Part shown: positions 8,688 to 18,448 of the stretch, piece by piece
Numbering within the stretch: the stretch's first letter is position 1
Layout of the letters: every line of letters begins with the position of its first letter
Source of the DNA: an uncultured Maribacter sp.
Lineage (GTDB): Bacteria > Bacteroidota > Bacteroidia > Flavobacteriales > Flavobacteriaceae
Direction of reading: 5' to 3'
DNA: 64,000 nt
Assembly (NCBI RefSeq): GCF_947500405.1
Contig: NZ_CANMRY010000006.1
Coordinates: 1-64,000 of the forward strand
The notes under the pieces: model-generated
Seen by the model: only the letters and a program-made list of their open reading frames with translations
Databases searched by the model: none
Told to the model about the DNA's origin: nothing
Position numbers and translations under genes: made by a program

Positions 8688-11600
8688 ATGATAAAACATA
8701 TACTTACTACGCTCCTATTACTTTTTAGCTTTTGTGTTTTCGGGCAAGAATTTTCCTCTATCTGGAATACCAATAACACAGAAACAGGTTCTTCTGCTAA
8801 CAACCAAATAACTATTCCTACCAACCCCGCATACACTACTTACAATTATGATGTAGATTGGGGAGATGGCTCTACAGATACTGGAGTAACAGGCAATATA
8901 ACCCATGATTATGCAGCACCAGGGACCTATACAATTGAAATAAGCGGCACTTTCCCAGCTATCTATTTTAATGATGACCGGGCTAATGATAAACTAAAAA
9001 TTATTGAAATATTGGCTTGGGGTGATATTCAATGGCAGACTATGGAGAATGCTTTCTTTGGTTGCTCTAATATGAATTTTGATTTAATTGATTCGCCAGA
9101 TCTTTCTCAGGTTACTAGTTTAAAAAATATGTTTAGAGGAGGAACTTCATTCACCGGAATTGTGAATAATTGGGATGTTTCTACGATAACAGATATTTCA
9201 GGAGTCTTTGCTGAATGTTCAATATTTAATAGACCAGTAGATTCTTGGACTACTAATTCGGTTACCGATATGTCCGAAACATTTAAAAACACCTCATTTA
9301 ATCAACCTTTGGATAACTGGAATACTTCATCTGTTACCAATATGAAAGAAATGCTTTATGCATGTGTAAACTTTAATCAAAATATCAATAATTGGAACGT
9401 TAGTCGAGTTACCGATATGTCTGGAATGTTCGTTGCGTGTAGGAGATTTAACCAACCGCTAAACAATTGGAATGTTAGCCAAGTAACCGATATGAATTTA
9501 ATGTTCTTTAGAACCAACGATTTTAATCAGGATATAAGTACATGGCAAGTTGGCAATGTAACCAATATGTACCGGGCATTTCATGAGTCTGCTATTAGCT
9601 ATCCAATGAATGATTGGGATGTTTCTGCTGTAACCAACATGCAACAAATGTTTGCCGACACACCAAATTTTAATCAGCCTCTAAACAATTGGAACGTTTC
9701 TTCTGTAACAAATATGTCGCAAATGTTCCGATCTGCCAGAGTGTTTAACCAACCTTTAAACGACTGGGATGTTTCTGCTGTAACCAACATGTCACAAATG
9801 TTTGCTGCATCTACAAGTCCAACTTCCTCTGCATTTAATCAACCTTTAAATAATTGGGACGTTTCATCAGTTACTGATATGTCTTCTATGTTTTTCAATA
9901 GCAGTACATTCAATCAAAATATAAATGATTGGAATGTATCGTCTGTTACGAACATGTCTGGAATGTTTAGAAATGCAGATGCATTTGACCAACCACTGAA
10001 TAATTGGAATGTCACTAATGTAACTAACATGCAATCCATGTTTTTACAAAACGACAGTTTTAACCAACCCTTAAATAGCTGGATAACTAGTAGCCTTACT
10101 AATATTTCTTCAATATTTGCTAGCTGTTCAATGTTCAACCATTCACTTGATAGTTGGGATGTAAGTAGTGTCACCAATATGGGAAGTGCATTCAATAATG
10201 CCGCCGCGTTCGACCAAAATCTCGGTATTTGGGATATAAGTGCCGCAACAAATATGGGTAATATGTTGTCCAATAGTGGTATTTCACAAGAAAATTATGA
10301 TGATATTTTAATAGCTTGGTCAGCTCAAGCTGTAAATACTGGAATAAATTTAGGTGCAACAAACCTACAATATTGTGATGCCCTAAACCAACGTCAAAGT
10401 TTAATAGACAATTATGGCTGGATAATCTCTGGAGATGCGGTCAACTGTTCGTATGTACTTTGTACCGATATTACCATGCCACATGCAAGTGACACGGCTA
10501 CGCCTGCGAACAGTGATATTAGATGGGATCCAGCACCTAATGCTACGGGATACCGCATTTACTTGGAATTAGAAAGAAGTGGAGTAAGAAGTTTTGTTAA
10601 CATTAATGGCTCTCCTGCGAACAACCTTGATGTAGGAAATACTGTTGGCATCAGCTTTACCAACGAATTTGACCCGGGAGATATCGTTTATGTAACTGTT
10701 GTACCCTATAATGACGAAGGACCAGCAACTGGGTGTCAAGAAACTAGCTTTACAGTTGTAGAAAGCTGGGCAAATAGAACAGATGTTTTTAAAATTACGA
10801 TTGATACTAGAAATTTAGATACCAGTTCTTCTGCAGCAAATCAATATAGAATAGAACTAAACGATGGCTATCCTGACTATTTAACATACGACTTTAATAT
10901 TGATTGGGGAGATGGACAATATGATAACAATGTATCTACCGACATAACCCACACCTATTTAAATCCTGGCATTTACACCATTGCAATTATTGGAGATTTC
11001 CCTTCGTTCCGTCAAGAATCAAGCAATAGAGATAATAAAAAACTTATTTCAATGGACCAATGGGGAGACCAGATATGGCAAAGTATGAATCAGGCCTTTT
11101 ACTTCTGCGAAAATATGGAGTATAATGCTACAGATGTACCAAACCTAACCCAAGTAACAGATATGTCTCGAATGTTTAGGAGAACTTATCTATTCAATTC
11201 TAATATCGATAATTGGGATGTCAGTAATGTAACCAACATGTCCAATATGTTCTATCAAGCAAGTATTTACAATCAACCCATGGATAGCTGGGATGTAGGA
11301 AATGTCACCTCAATGCCAAATATGTTTAACAGTGCAGTAGCCTTTAATCAAAATATAGATAGCTGGGATGTAAGTAACGTTACAAACATGGAATATATGT
11401 TTGCTAATAATGATGCATATAACCAACCATTGAACTCTTGGAATGTAGGTAATGTAACCTCTATGAGGTCAATGTTTCAAAGAGCCGACGTATTTAATCA
11501 ACCTTTGGACAACTGGAATGTTATCAATGTTACCAGTATGGAAGAAATGTTCAATTCAGCTGAACTTTTTAATCAAAATATAGATAATTGGGATGTAAGT

Positions 11601-14600
11601 AATGTGATTAACATGAGAGGCACATTCAATACTGCTAGGGCTTTTGACCAACCATTAAATTCATGGGTAGTCAATAATGTTACTAACATGGATTCTATGT
11701 TTAGTAATACATCTGTATTTAATCAGTCCTTGGATAATTGGGACGTAAGTAACGTAACTAATATGAGAAGTATGTTTAGTGGTTCTAGGCTCTTCAATCA
11801 AGATATTGATATTTGGAACGTAACAAATGTTTTAAACATGTCCTATATGTTCAGTTATGCATCTGCATTTAACCAGCCCTTAAACAATTGGGACGTTAAT
11901 TCAGTAGTAGACATGTCTGCGATGTTTAGAGGCTCAGGTGCATTTAACCAACCTTTAAATAACTGGGATGTAAGTGCCGTAGCCAATATGATAAGTATGT
12001 TTGAAGATGCAACAATGTTCAACCAACCTATAAATACATGGAACGTTAGTTCGGTTACCTTAATGGAATCGATGTTCGAAGATGCTGCAGCATTTAATCA
12101 GCCCTTGAATAATTGGAATACAGCCGTGGTAACCAATTTTGAAGCCATGTTTAAAAACGCTCTAGCATTTAATGAACCAATATCCAATTGGAATACTGGT
12201 GAAGCATTAACCATGCAAGAAATGTTTATGGGAGCTTCTACTTTTAACCAAAACATTGACCCTTGGGATGTTTCTTTTGTAACTACAATGCAAGCTATGT
12301 TTAATGGAGCTACAGCCTATAACCAAACTATGAACTCTTGGAATGTAGCTTCTGTAGCTACTATGGAAGATATGTTTAAAGATGCCATAGCCTTTAATGA
12401 AAATATTAGCGATTGGAATGTACGAGGAGTAATTACTATGGAAGAAATGTTTAGCGGCGCAACCACCTTTAACCAAAATATAAACAACTGGCGTTTGTCT
12501 GGCGTAAACAATATGGACTATATGTTTAGCAATGCATCGGCATACAACCAACCTATGAATTTATGGAATTTAGGTACTGTAAGCATGCGTTCTGCTTTCT
12601 ATAATGCCATTGCTTTAAACCAAAGTTTAGCAGAATGGGATGTAAGCAGCGTAACTGATATGCGAGATATGCTAGATAATACGGCATTGGTAAGAGAAAA
12701 TTACGACAACACCCTAATAGCTTGGTCAGAACAAAATTTGACTCCAGGTATTACCCTTGGTGCAGAAGGCCTACCCTATTGCGATGCGCAAGAAGAAAGA
12801 CAATCTATGATAGATAATTTTGGATGGACATTTAACCAAGATGTTCGCAATTGTCCCATACCAGATTGTACACTATTAACCTCTCCGCTTAATGGCGATA
12901 CAGATGTACCGGTAAATACCAATATTACTTGGGAACACGCTTTATACGCAGAAGGATACCGCTTAACAGTAGGCACAAGCCCAGGAGGCAACGATATTGT
13001 AAATAATGCCACTATAACCAATGAAACCTCATACGAGTTTGCATCCGATTTCAATACTGGAGATGTAGTCTACGTAACCTTAATTCCTTTTAATACAGAA
13101 GGAGATGCTATTGGTCCATGTACCGAAGAAAGTTTTACTATATCTAACAGCCCAGCAACCATTCCTGAATGTACCAATTTAACAGATCCCTTACATGCCG
13201 CAACAAATGTTCCAGTAACCACAGATTTAAGTTGGAACCCAATTTCTAATGCAGATGGTTATAAAATAACTGTTGGCACTTCTACTGGCGCAAGCGATAT
13301 TCTTAATGCTGAAGATGTTGGAAACATTACTACATATGACCTTACAACGGATTTACCTGAAGACAGTGATATTTTCGTGACTATTATTCCATACAACGAT
13401 GAGGGTGATGCCACAAGTTGTACCGAAGAAAGCTTCCATACAGAAATAATTCCTGTACCTCCGGTTTGTACAAATTTAACAACTCCATTGAATGGTGCAA
13501 CTGACGTACCTATTGATACGCAATTAAGTTGGACAGCGGTATCTAACGCTACTGGATATTTAGTAGTTGTTGGAACTACTTCTGGTGGAATTGAAGTAGT
13601 AAACAATATTGACGTTGGTAATTTTACCACATATAATATTCCTGGAGATTTACAAGAAGCTAGGATGCATTACGTAACTATTATTCCGTATAATGCAGAA
13701 GGTGATGCTACAGGTTGTATAGAAGAAACCTTTACTACAGGAGATTCTACGAGTCCACCGTCATGTACAAGTTTATCTGCGCCAATACATGGAGCAACTG
13801 CAGTTACCCCGGATATCAATTTAACATGGGCCGAAATAACTTCTGCTACGGGGTACAAATTATCCGTAGGTACGTCTTCAGGCAGTTCTGATATTTATTC
13901 TGGAGATGTTGGAGATGTTTTAATTCACGATCTAACTGCTGATTTACCTGAGAGCACTACTATTTATGTTACTGTAACCCCATATAATAGTAATGGGGAT
14001 GCTATTAGTTGCTCTGAAGAAAGTTTTACAACAGACGGACTGCCTCTATGCACTACCTTATTAACACCCAATAATGGAGCTACAAATATACCTGTAGACA
14101 CAAATATTGAGTGGAACGCTAGCGGTAATACAGATGGTTACAAACTAACTGTAAACGCAAGTAGCAGTACTGGAAATAATGTAACCAATTTTGATGTAAC
14201 CTCTGGTACTACTTATACCTTTGTAAATGATTTTGAAAGAGGAGAAACTGTTACGGTTACCATTATTCCTTACAATGCTACAGGAGATGCTATTGGATGC
14301 ACCTCGGAGAGCTTTACTATTATTCCTCCTCCAGTACCAACGTGTACTACTTTAATAACACCAACAGCAGGAGCTGTTGATATTGCTCCAAGCACTAATT
14401 TAGAATGGAACGCAAGCACAGATGCAGACGGTTATAAACTTACCGTTATGGCAAGTAATAGCACGTTAAACAATATAACAAATGTTGATATTACTTCGGG
14501 TACCACATATAATTTCGCTAATGATTTTGAACAAGGAGAAACTGTTACCGTAACCATTATACCATATAACTCCGTTGGAGATGCTATTGGGTGTACTTCG

Positions 14601-16352
14601 GAAAGTTTTACAATAAAACCTGTGCCTACTTGCACAACTCTAAGTTCACCAGCAAATGGTTCTATAGATATTGCAGTAGATTCTGATATTATCTGGAATA
14701 CTGTAACAGATGCCACTGGTTATAAAGTATCTGTAACCGCTAGTAGTAGCACCGCAAACAACTTAACAGATTTTGATACTACAACTACATCTTATGATTT
14801 TGCTAATAATTTTGAACAAGGAGAAACAGTCACAGTAACCGTTATACCATATAATGAAGTTGGGGATGCTATTGGGTGTACTTCGGAGAGCTTTACAATT
14901 AAACCTGTACCATCATGCACAAACATAACTCTACCAGTTAATGGTGCTATAGATGTTGCTATAGATACTAATTTAGAATGGAATGCTATTGCTAATGCTA
15001 CAGCATATAGGTTAAGTGTTTCTGCTAGTAGTAGTACAACTAACAATGTTACAAATTTTGATACTACCGCTACAAACTATAATTTTTCTAATGATTTTGA
15101 ACAAGGAGAAACCGTTACGGTTACTATAATACCATATAATGAAGTTGGAGATGCTATTGGGTGCACTTCGGAAAGTTTTACCATTAAATCTGTACCACTA
15201 TGTACTAATTTAATAACTCCAATGAATGATGATGTAGTTACTGAAGTAAATGAAATTAGCTGGAATGAAATTATAGATGCCGATGGATATAGAGTAACCA
15301 TTTCTGGAAATAACACGACAACTAATAATGAAACCGATTTAGTAGTTACTGGAACCACACATACTTTCGCAAATGCATTTGGCCCAGGAGAAATAGTAAC
15401 AGTTACAATAATACCATATAATGAAGTTGGCGATGCCATTGGGTGTACTAACGAAAGTTTTACGGTAAGACCAATTCCTCCTTGTACAAATTTAGTATCT
15501 CCAATAAACAACGCAACTGAAGTTTCGGTTATGACTGACATTTCTTGGAATACAAGTTTTGATGCAGATGGATATAGAATTTCTGTAGGTACTTCACTAG
15601 GAAGTAACGACATTGTTAATAATGAAGACGTAGCTTCTTTAACCAATTATACTTTTGCCGAGGATTTACCTTCCGAAAGTTTAATTTATGTTACCATTAC
15701 ACCATACAATACATCTGGAAGTGGTATTGGTTGTATTTCTGAAAGTTTTGAGACGGAAATAATAGTTCCTGAATGTTCTCCATTATCTAGCCCTTTTAAT
15801 GGCGAAAATGATGTTCCTTTAGAGAGTACCATTTCTTGGGAAGAGGTAGAAAAAACAGATGGATATCGCTTATCCATTGGCACAACTCCAGGAGGAACAG
15901 ATATAGTTAACAGCCAAGAAATGGGTAGTGAAACTAGTTACACACCTAATCAAGAATATCCTTATGATACACAAATATATGTGACAATTACTCCATACAA
16001 TAGTAAAGGAGATGCCATACAATGTGAAGAACAATCTTTTACCACCATTATTCCTGAAGATGAAACTAAATATGGGTTTTCGCCAGATGATGATGGAATA
16101 AACGAATATTGGCATATAGATAATATTGAGTACTACCCAGAAAATGTAGTGATCATCTATAACAGATGGGGAGATGCTGTATTTGAAATAAATAATTATG
16201 ATAATAATACAGCCGTTTTCCGAGGTCAAGCAAATTTAAAAACCAAAATGGGCGCTGGAAAATTACCAGCAGGCACCTATTTCTTTAATATTCAAATTGA
16301 AGGAGAATCAATTCTTAAAAAAACAAAAGGATTCTTAGTTCTAAAGCGTTAA
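8688..16352 (+). CDS. Giant secreted BspA-type LRR / beta-sandwich repeat protein with T9SS type B sorting domain
   Basis: A 2554-residue exported protein. Layout: signal peptide (1-20, ending VFGQ); PKD-like domain (about 45-90, WGDGSTDTG); a first block of about 15 BspA/DUF285 repeats with the motif FNQPLNNWDVSxVTNM (about 140-540); one beta-sandwich module (from 592); a second PKD-like domain (about 694-775); a second block of about 20 BspA repeats (about 820-1335); eleven beta-sandwich modules of 80-95 residues (1394 to about 2455); and a type B C-terminal sorting domain (2461-2554) with FSPDDDGINEYW, YNRWGD and LPAGTYFF. This predicts T9SS export and cell-surface or matrix attachment. 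The sprF-like gene follows after 4 bases, a typical pairing. An adhesive role is inferred. Confidence 0.9.
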   Translation: MIKHILTTLLLLFSFCVFGQEFSSIWNTNNTETGSSANNQITIPTNPAYTTYNYDVDWGDGSTDTGVTGNITHDYAAPGTYTIEISGTFPAIYFNDDRANDKLKIIEILAWGDIQWQTMENAFFGCSNMNFDLIDSPDLSQVTSLKNMFRGGTSFTGIVNNWDVSTITDISGVFAECSIFNRPVDSWTTNSVTDMSETFKNTSFNQPLDNWNTSSVTNMKEMLYACVNFNQNINNWNVSRVTDMSGMFVACRRFNQPLNNWNVSQVTDMNLMFFRTNDFNQDISTWQVGNVTNMYRAFHESAISYPMNDWDVSAVTNMQQMFADTPNFNQPLNNWNVSSVTNMSQMFRSARVFNQPLNDWDVSAVTNMSQMFAASTSPTSSAFNQPLNNWDVSSVTDMSSMFFNSSTFNQNINDWNVSSVTNMSGMFRNADAFDQPLNNWNVTNVTNMQSMFLQNDSFNQPLNSWITSSLTNISSIFASCSMFNHSLDSWDVSSVTNMGSAFNNAAAFDQNLGIWDISAATNMGNMLSNSGISQENYDDILIAWSAQAVNTGINLGATNLQYCDALNQRQSLIDNYGWIISGDAVNCSYVLCTDITMPHASDTATPANSDIRWDPAPNATGYRIYLELERSGVRSFVNINGSPANNLDVGNTVGISFTNEFDPGDIVYVTVVPYNDEGPATGCQETSFTVVESWANRTDVFKITIDTRNLDTSSSAANQYRIELNDGYPDYLTYDFNIDWGDGQYDNNVSTDITHTYLNPGIYTIAIIGDFPSFRQESSNRDNKKLISMDQWGDQIWQSMNQAFYFCENMEYNATDVPNLTQVTDMSRMFRRTYLFNSNIDNWDVSNVTNMSNMFYQASIYNQPMDSWDVGNVTSMPNMFNSAVAFNQNIDSWDVSNVTNMEYMFANNDAYNQPLNSWNVGNVTSMRSMFQRADVFNQPLDNWNVINVTSMEEMFNSAELFNQNIDNWDVSNVINMRGTFNTARAFDQPLNSWVVNNVTNMDSMFSNTSVFNQSLDNWDVSNVTNMRSMFSGSRLFNQDIDIWNVTNVLNMSYMFSYASAFNQPLNNWDVNSVVDMSAMFRGSGAFNQPLNNWDVSAVANMISMFEDATMFNQPINTWNVSSVTLMESMFEDAAAFNQPLNNWNTAVVTNFEAMFKNALAFNEPISNWNTGEALTMQEMFMGASTFNQNIDPWDVSFVTTMQAMFNGATAYNQTMNSWNVASVATMEDMFKDAIAFNENISDWNVRGVITMEEMFSGATTFNQNINNWRLSGVNNMDYMFSNASAYNQPMNLWNLGTVSMRSAFYNAIALNQSLAEWDVSSVTDMRDMLDNTALVRENYDNTLIAWSEQNLTPGITLGAEGLPYCDAQEERQSMIDNFGWTFNQDVRNCPIPDCTLLTSPLNGDTDVPVNTNITWEHALYAEGYRLTVGTSPGGNDIVNNATITNETSYEFASDFNTGDVVYVTLIPFNTEGDAIGPCTEESFTISNSPATIPECTNLTDPLHAATNVPVTTDLSWNPISNADGYKITVGTSTGASDILNAEDVGNITTYDLTTDLPEDSDIFVTIIPYNDEGDATSCTEESFHTEIIPVPPVCTNLTTPLNGATDVPIDTQLSWTAVSNATGYLVVVGTTSGGIEVVNNIDVGNFTTYNIPGDLQEARMHYVTIIPYNAEGDATGCIEETFTTGDSTSPPSCTSLSAPIHGATAVTPDINLTWAEITSATGYKLSVGTSSGSSDIYSGDVGDVLIHDLTADLPESTTIYVTVTPYNSNGDAISCSEESFTTDGLPLCTTLLTPNNGATNIPVDTNIEWNASGNTDGYKLTVNASSSTGNNVTNFDVTSGTTYTFVNDFERGETVTVTIIPYNATGDAIGCTSESFTIIPPPVPTCTTLITPTAGAVDIAPSTNLEWNASTDADGYKLTVMASNSTLNNITNVDITSGTTYNFANDFEQGETVTVTIIPYNSVGDAIGCTSESFTIKPVPTCTTLSSPANGSIDIAVDSDIIWNTVTDATGYKVSVTASSSTANNLTDFDTTTTSYDFANNFEQGETVTVTVIPYNEVGDAIGCTSESFTIKPVPSCTNITLPVNGAIDVAIDTNLEWNAIANATAYRLSVSASSSTTNNVTNFDTTATNYNFSNDFEQGETVTVTIIPYNEVGDAIGCTSESFTIKSVPLCTNLITPMNDDVVTEVNEISWNEIIDADGYRVTISGNNTTTNNETDLVVTGTTHTFANAFGPGEIVTVTIIPYNEVGDAIGCTNESFTVRPIPPCTNLVSPINNATEVSVMTDISWNTSFDADGYRISVGTSLGSNDIVNNEDVASLTNYTFAEDLPSESLIYVTITPYNTSGSGIGCISESFETEIIVPECSPLSSPFNGENDVPLESTISWEEVEKTDGYRLSIGTTPGGTDIVNSQEMGSETSYTPNQEYPYDTQIYVTITPYNSKGDAIQCEEQSFTTIIPEDETKYGFSPDDDGINEYWHIDNIEYYPENVVIIYNRWGDAVFEINNYDNNTAVFRGQANLKTKMGAGKLPAGTYFFNIQIEGESILKKTKGFLVLKR
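9100..10260 (+). repeat. BspA/DUF285 repeat block 1 (about 15 units)
   Basis: About 15 tandem units of roughly 24-25 codons, each with a phenylalanine-asparagine start, a tryptophan about 8 residues on, then VTNM and a second MF pair. Consensus FNQPLNNWDVSSVTNMSQMF. One unit near 9815-9840 carries a short insertion (TSPTSS). The units diverge more at the DNA level than in protein. Confidence 0.85.
11150..12660 (+). repeat. BspA/DUF285 repeat block 2 (about 20 units)
   Basis: About 20 more units of the same tryptophan-centred repeat, preceded by its own PKD-like domain. Blocks 1 and 2 both end in a related closing segment (ENYDxxLIAWS, then a GWxxxxDxxNC stretch). The whole PKD-plus-LRR unit therefore looks duplicated within the gene. 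Confidence 0.85.
12867..16060 (+). repeat. Eleven tandem beta-sandwich (Fn3/Ig-like) modules
   Basis: Eleven modules start CTxLxxPxNGAxDVPxxTxxxW and end near GDAIGCTxESF; a twelfth copy lies earlier (from 10461). Each has one cysteine at its start and one near its end. Modules between about 14100 and 15450 are very similar at the DNA level around the segment encoding FEQGETVTVTIIPYN, which suggests recent duplication or gene conversion. Confidence 0.85.
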
Positions 16353-16356
16353 TCCA

Positions 16357-17289
16357 ATGAAATTAAATAAAAATATTGGCACGCTAGCACTAGGTGTTAT
16401 ACTGTCACTTGTATCTTATAGTTCTATATTTGGGCAACAAACGCCCACTTTCACAGAATATAATTATAATCCTTTTATCCTAAATTCTGCCTACGCAGGT
16501 TTAACCGAAAACACAGAATTTTCTATGAGTAATTCTGGTTTTTTTAATCAGTTTGATGGTAGTCCTAGAACATTTTCATTAAGTGGTCATGGGTCTCTTA
16601 ACCGCAATAAAGTAGGTATTGGAGCAGGAGTAATTAGAGATGAAATTGGGGTAACAACTTCAACAAGTTTTTTTGCCTCTTATTCTTATAAAATATTTTT
16701 CGACTTTAAAAGTAATAGACCCTATTGGCAGCTTTATGATGCAGGTGTACTTTCTTTTGGTATTACTGCAGGTTTACAACAGTACCAAGATAATTTAACA
16801 CAATTAGGAATTATTGGCGACCAAAATTTTGCTCAAGATATTAATGGTTCTATACCTACTATTGGCTTAGGATTTCTTTTTAACCATGCCTCTTTTTATG
16901 TAGGAGTTTCTACTCCAAATATTTTAGGTGATGCATTAGCAACAGACGATAACATAAATTTAAATAGTCCGTATTATGGGTATTTTGGGTATCGCTTCTT
17001 TAATAATCGTTTTCAAGATTTAATGATAAAGCCAAACGTTTTATTAAAGTATGAAGATGGCGTTGCATTACAAGCAGATATTAATGTTGCGGTAAGTTTT
17101 AGAAATAAATTTGAAATTGGTACTGGATATAGAACCAATAACTCCATAAATATTTTAGCTGGTATTTATTTGTTTGATAATGTACGCGCTATTTATAATT
17201 ACAATCTTGCAACTAATGACTCTCCTCTAGGAAATACGCATGGATTAATTATAAGTTATCAATTTGGAGATGGTTACGCTATAGATTAA
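16357..17289 (+). CDS. PorP/SprF family outer-membrane protein
   Basis: A 310-residue protein with a signal peptide (1-27, ending SIFGQ) and the opening typical of the PorP/SprF family, QTPTFTEYNYNPFILNSAYAG, then alternating amphipathic strands of an outer-membrane beta-barrel. SprF was first linked to secretion of the SprB gliding adhesin, and relatives are typically encoded next to type B T9SS substrates. The gene starts 4 bases after the giant adhesin and is almost certainly co-transcribed with it. Its likely role is adhesin-specific export or surface retention. Confidence 0.9.
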   Translation: MKLNKNIGTLALGVILSLVSYSSIFGQQTPTFTEYNYNPFILNSAYAGLTENTEFSMSNSGFFNQFDGSPRTFSLSGHGSLNRNKVGIGAGVIRDEIGVTTSTSFFASYSYKIFFDFKSNRPYWQLYDAGVLSFGITAGLQQYQDNLTQLGIIGDQNFAQDINGSIPTIGLGFLFNHASFYVGVSTPNILGDALATDDNINLNSPYYGYFGYRFFNNRFQDLMIKPNVLLKYEDGVALQADINVAVSFRNKFEIGTGYRTNNSINILAGIYLFDNVRAIYNYNLATNDSPLGNTHGLIISYQFGDGYAID

Positions 17290-17299
17290 AATTACTACT

Positions 17300-17839
17300 A
17301 TGATTTTAAAAAAAATAATAATTGGATTACTAATACTTAGCGCAATTATTATTGTTGGCTCTTTTTTTTTAGTATTTAGGACAAAAACCAAAGACTTATC
17401 TACTAAATACCCCTATAATACTATTATTAATAAAAGTTTAAAAACCAAGCAAGAATGCTATATAACCATACATAAACACGCTTTAGAAAACCCTTATATT
17501 TTAGATTTGACTAATTCTAATTTTTATGAGACTTCGGATCCAATTTATAAAATCCCAATTGGAACAATTTTAAAAATAGAAAGTACTAAGGCATTTACAA
17601 CACCTGTTAGTGGATCTACCCACTGTATGGTGCTAGGTAGTGTATACCTTAACGAAATTAAAGAAACTGTAAAATTTGAGTTTTTCTGGGGAAAAAATCC
17701 TACCTACGGTCTTTATGACCATGATGATAACTACGATATATACCCTCTTGCTCCGTGGCAAGAAAAACCATTGCCTTTTAAGTATTTTTGGGATGGTAAA
17801 AAAGAGCCTCATGATTGGGAAAAATGGAATGCTAATTAA
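17300..17839 (+). CDS. Membrane-anchored protein of unknown function
   Basis: A 179-residue protein that I do not recognise. Residues 1-27 form one hydrophobic helix, probably an uncleaved anchor, and the remainder is soluble with many aromatic residues near the C-terminus (WQEKPLPFKYFWDGKKEPHD). It begins 10 bases after the sprF-like gene and is followed 12 bases later by the MORN lipoprotein, so it probably shares their transcript. An envelope location is predicted; no function is assigned. Confidence 0.6.
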   Translation: MILKKIIIGLLILSAIIIVGSFFLVFRTKTKDLSTKYPYNTIINKSLKTKQECYITIHKHALENPYILDLTNSNFYETSDPIYKIPIGTILKIESTKAFTTPVSGSTHCMVLGSVYLNEIKETVKFEFFWGKNPTYGLYDHDDNYDIYPLAPWQEKPLPFKYFWDGKKEPHDWEKWNAN

Positions 17840-17851
17840 TAGACTTTTACA

Positions 17852-18448
17852 TTGAAAAAATACATATTCTTGCTTTTAGTTACTTTTTTGTTAATCCAAG
17901 GTTGTAATACATCAAACAAAGAAAAAAATGGTGTTACCGTTTCCTATGAAAAAGAAACTATTGATGTAAAAGACTTTTTTGAAGATGGAAGTGTAAAATT
18001 CACTGGACAACTAATCAATAATAAAAAAAATGGAAAATGGGTTCGCTATTATAGCAATGGCAACATCTTTAAAATAGAAACTTTTAAAGAGGATATTTTA
18101 GACGGAGAGTGGAAAGCGTATCATAATAATGGACAATTGTATTTTGGTGGAAATCATTTAAATAATAATAAAGATGGTATCTGGAAACACTATGCAAAAG
18201 ATGGCACACTAAAATATGTTAGAATTTACAATACCAAAGGAGCCACTGGAGAATGGAAAACCTATTATGATTCTGGAGAAATAGCAAACGTAGAGAATTA
18301 CCAAAACGGAAAACCCAACGGCACATGGACTTCTTTTTACAAAAACGGTAAAATTCATGATCAAGGAAATTATCTAAATGGTAAAAAAAGTGGTCCTTGG
18401 AAAATATACGATGATAAAGGTTCTTTATTAAAGACTACTATTTTTTAA
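17852..18448 (+). CDS. MORN-repeat lipoprotein (YwqK-like)
   Basis: A 198-residue lipoprotein with lipobox LLIQGC (Cys18), then about six MORN_2-type repeats of the form GxWKxYxxNGxLxxxxxxxxGKxxG. Such repeats form elongated beta-hairpin sheets often used for binding. The reading frame begins with TTG at 17852. No ATG or GTG precedes the signal peptide, and MKKYIFLLL is a standard start, so TTG initiation is inferred. The last 21 bases overlap the convergent MocR-type gene. The distance to the preceding genes suggests it belongs to the adhesin transcript. Confidence 0.75.
   Translation: MKKYIFLLLVTFLLIQGCNTSNKEKNGVTVSYEKETIDVKDFFEDGSVKFTGQLINNKKNGKWVRYYSNGNIFKIETFKEDILDGEWKAYHNNGQLYFGGNHLNNNKDGIWKHYAKDGTLKYVRIYNTKGATGEWKTYYDSGEIANVENYQNGKPNGTWTSFYKNGKIHDQGNYLNGKKSGPWKIYDDKGSLLKTTIF

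Noticed and set aside
15077-15646. 189-codon minus-strand frame inside the giant adhesin
   Set aside because: It mirrors the repeated beta-sandwich modules; the repeat structure keeps the opposite frame open without indicating a gene.
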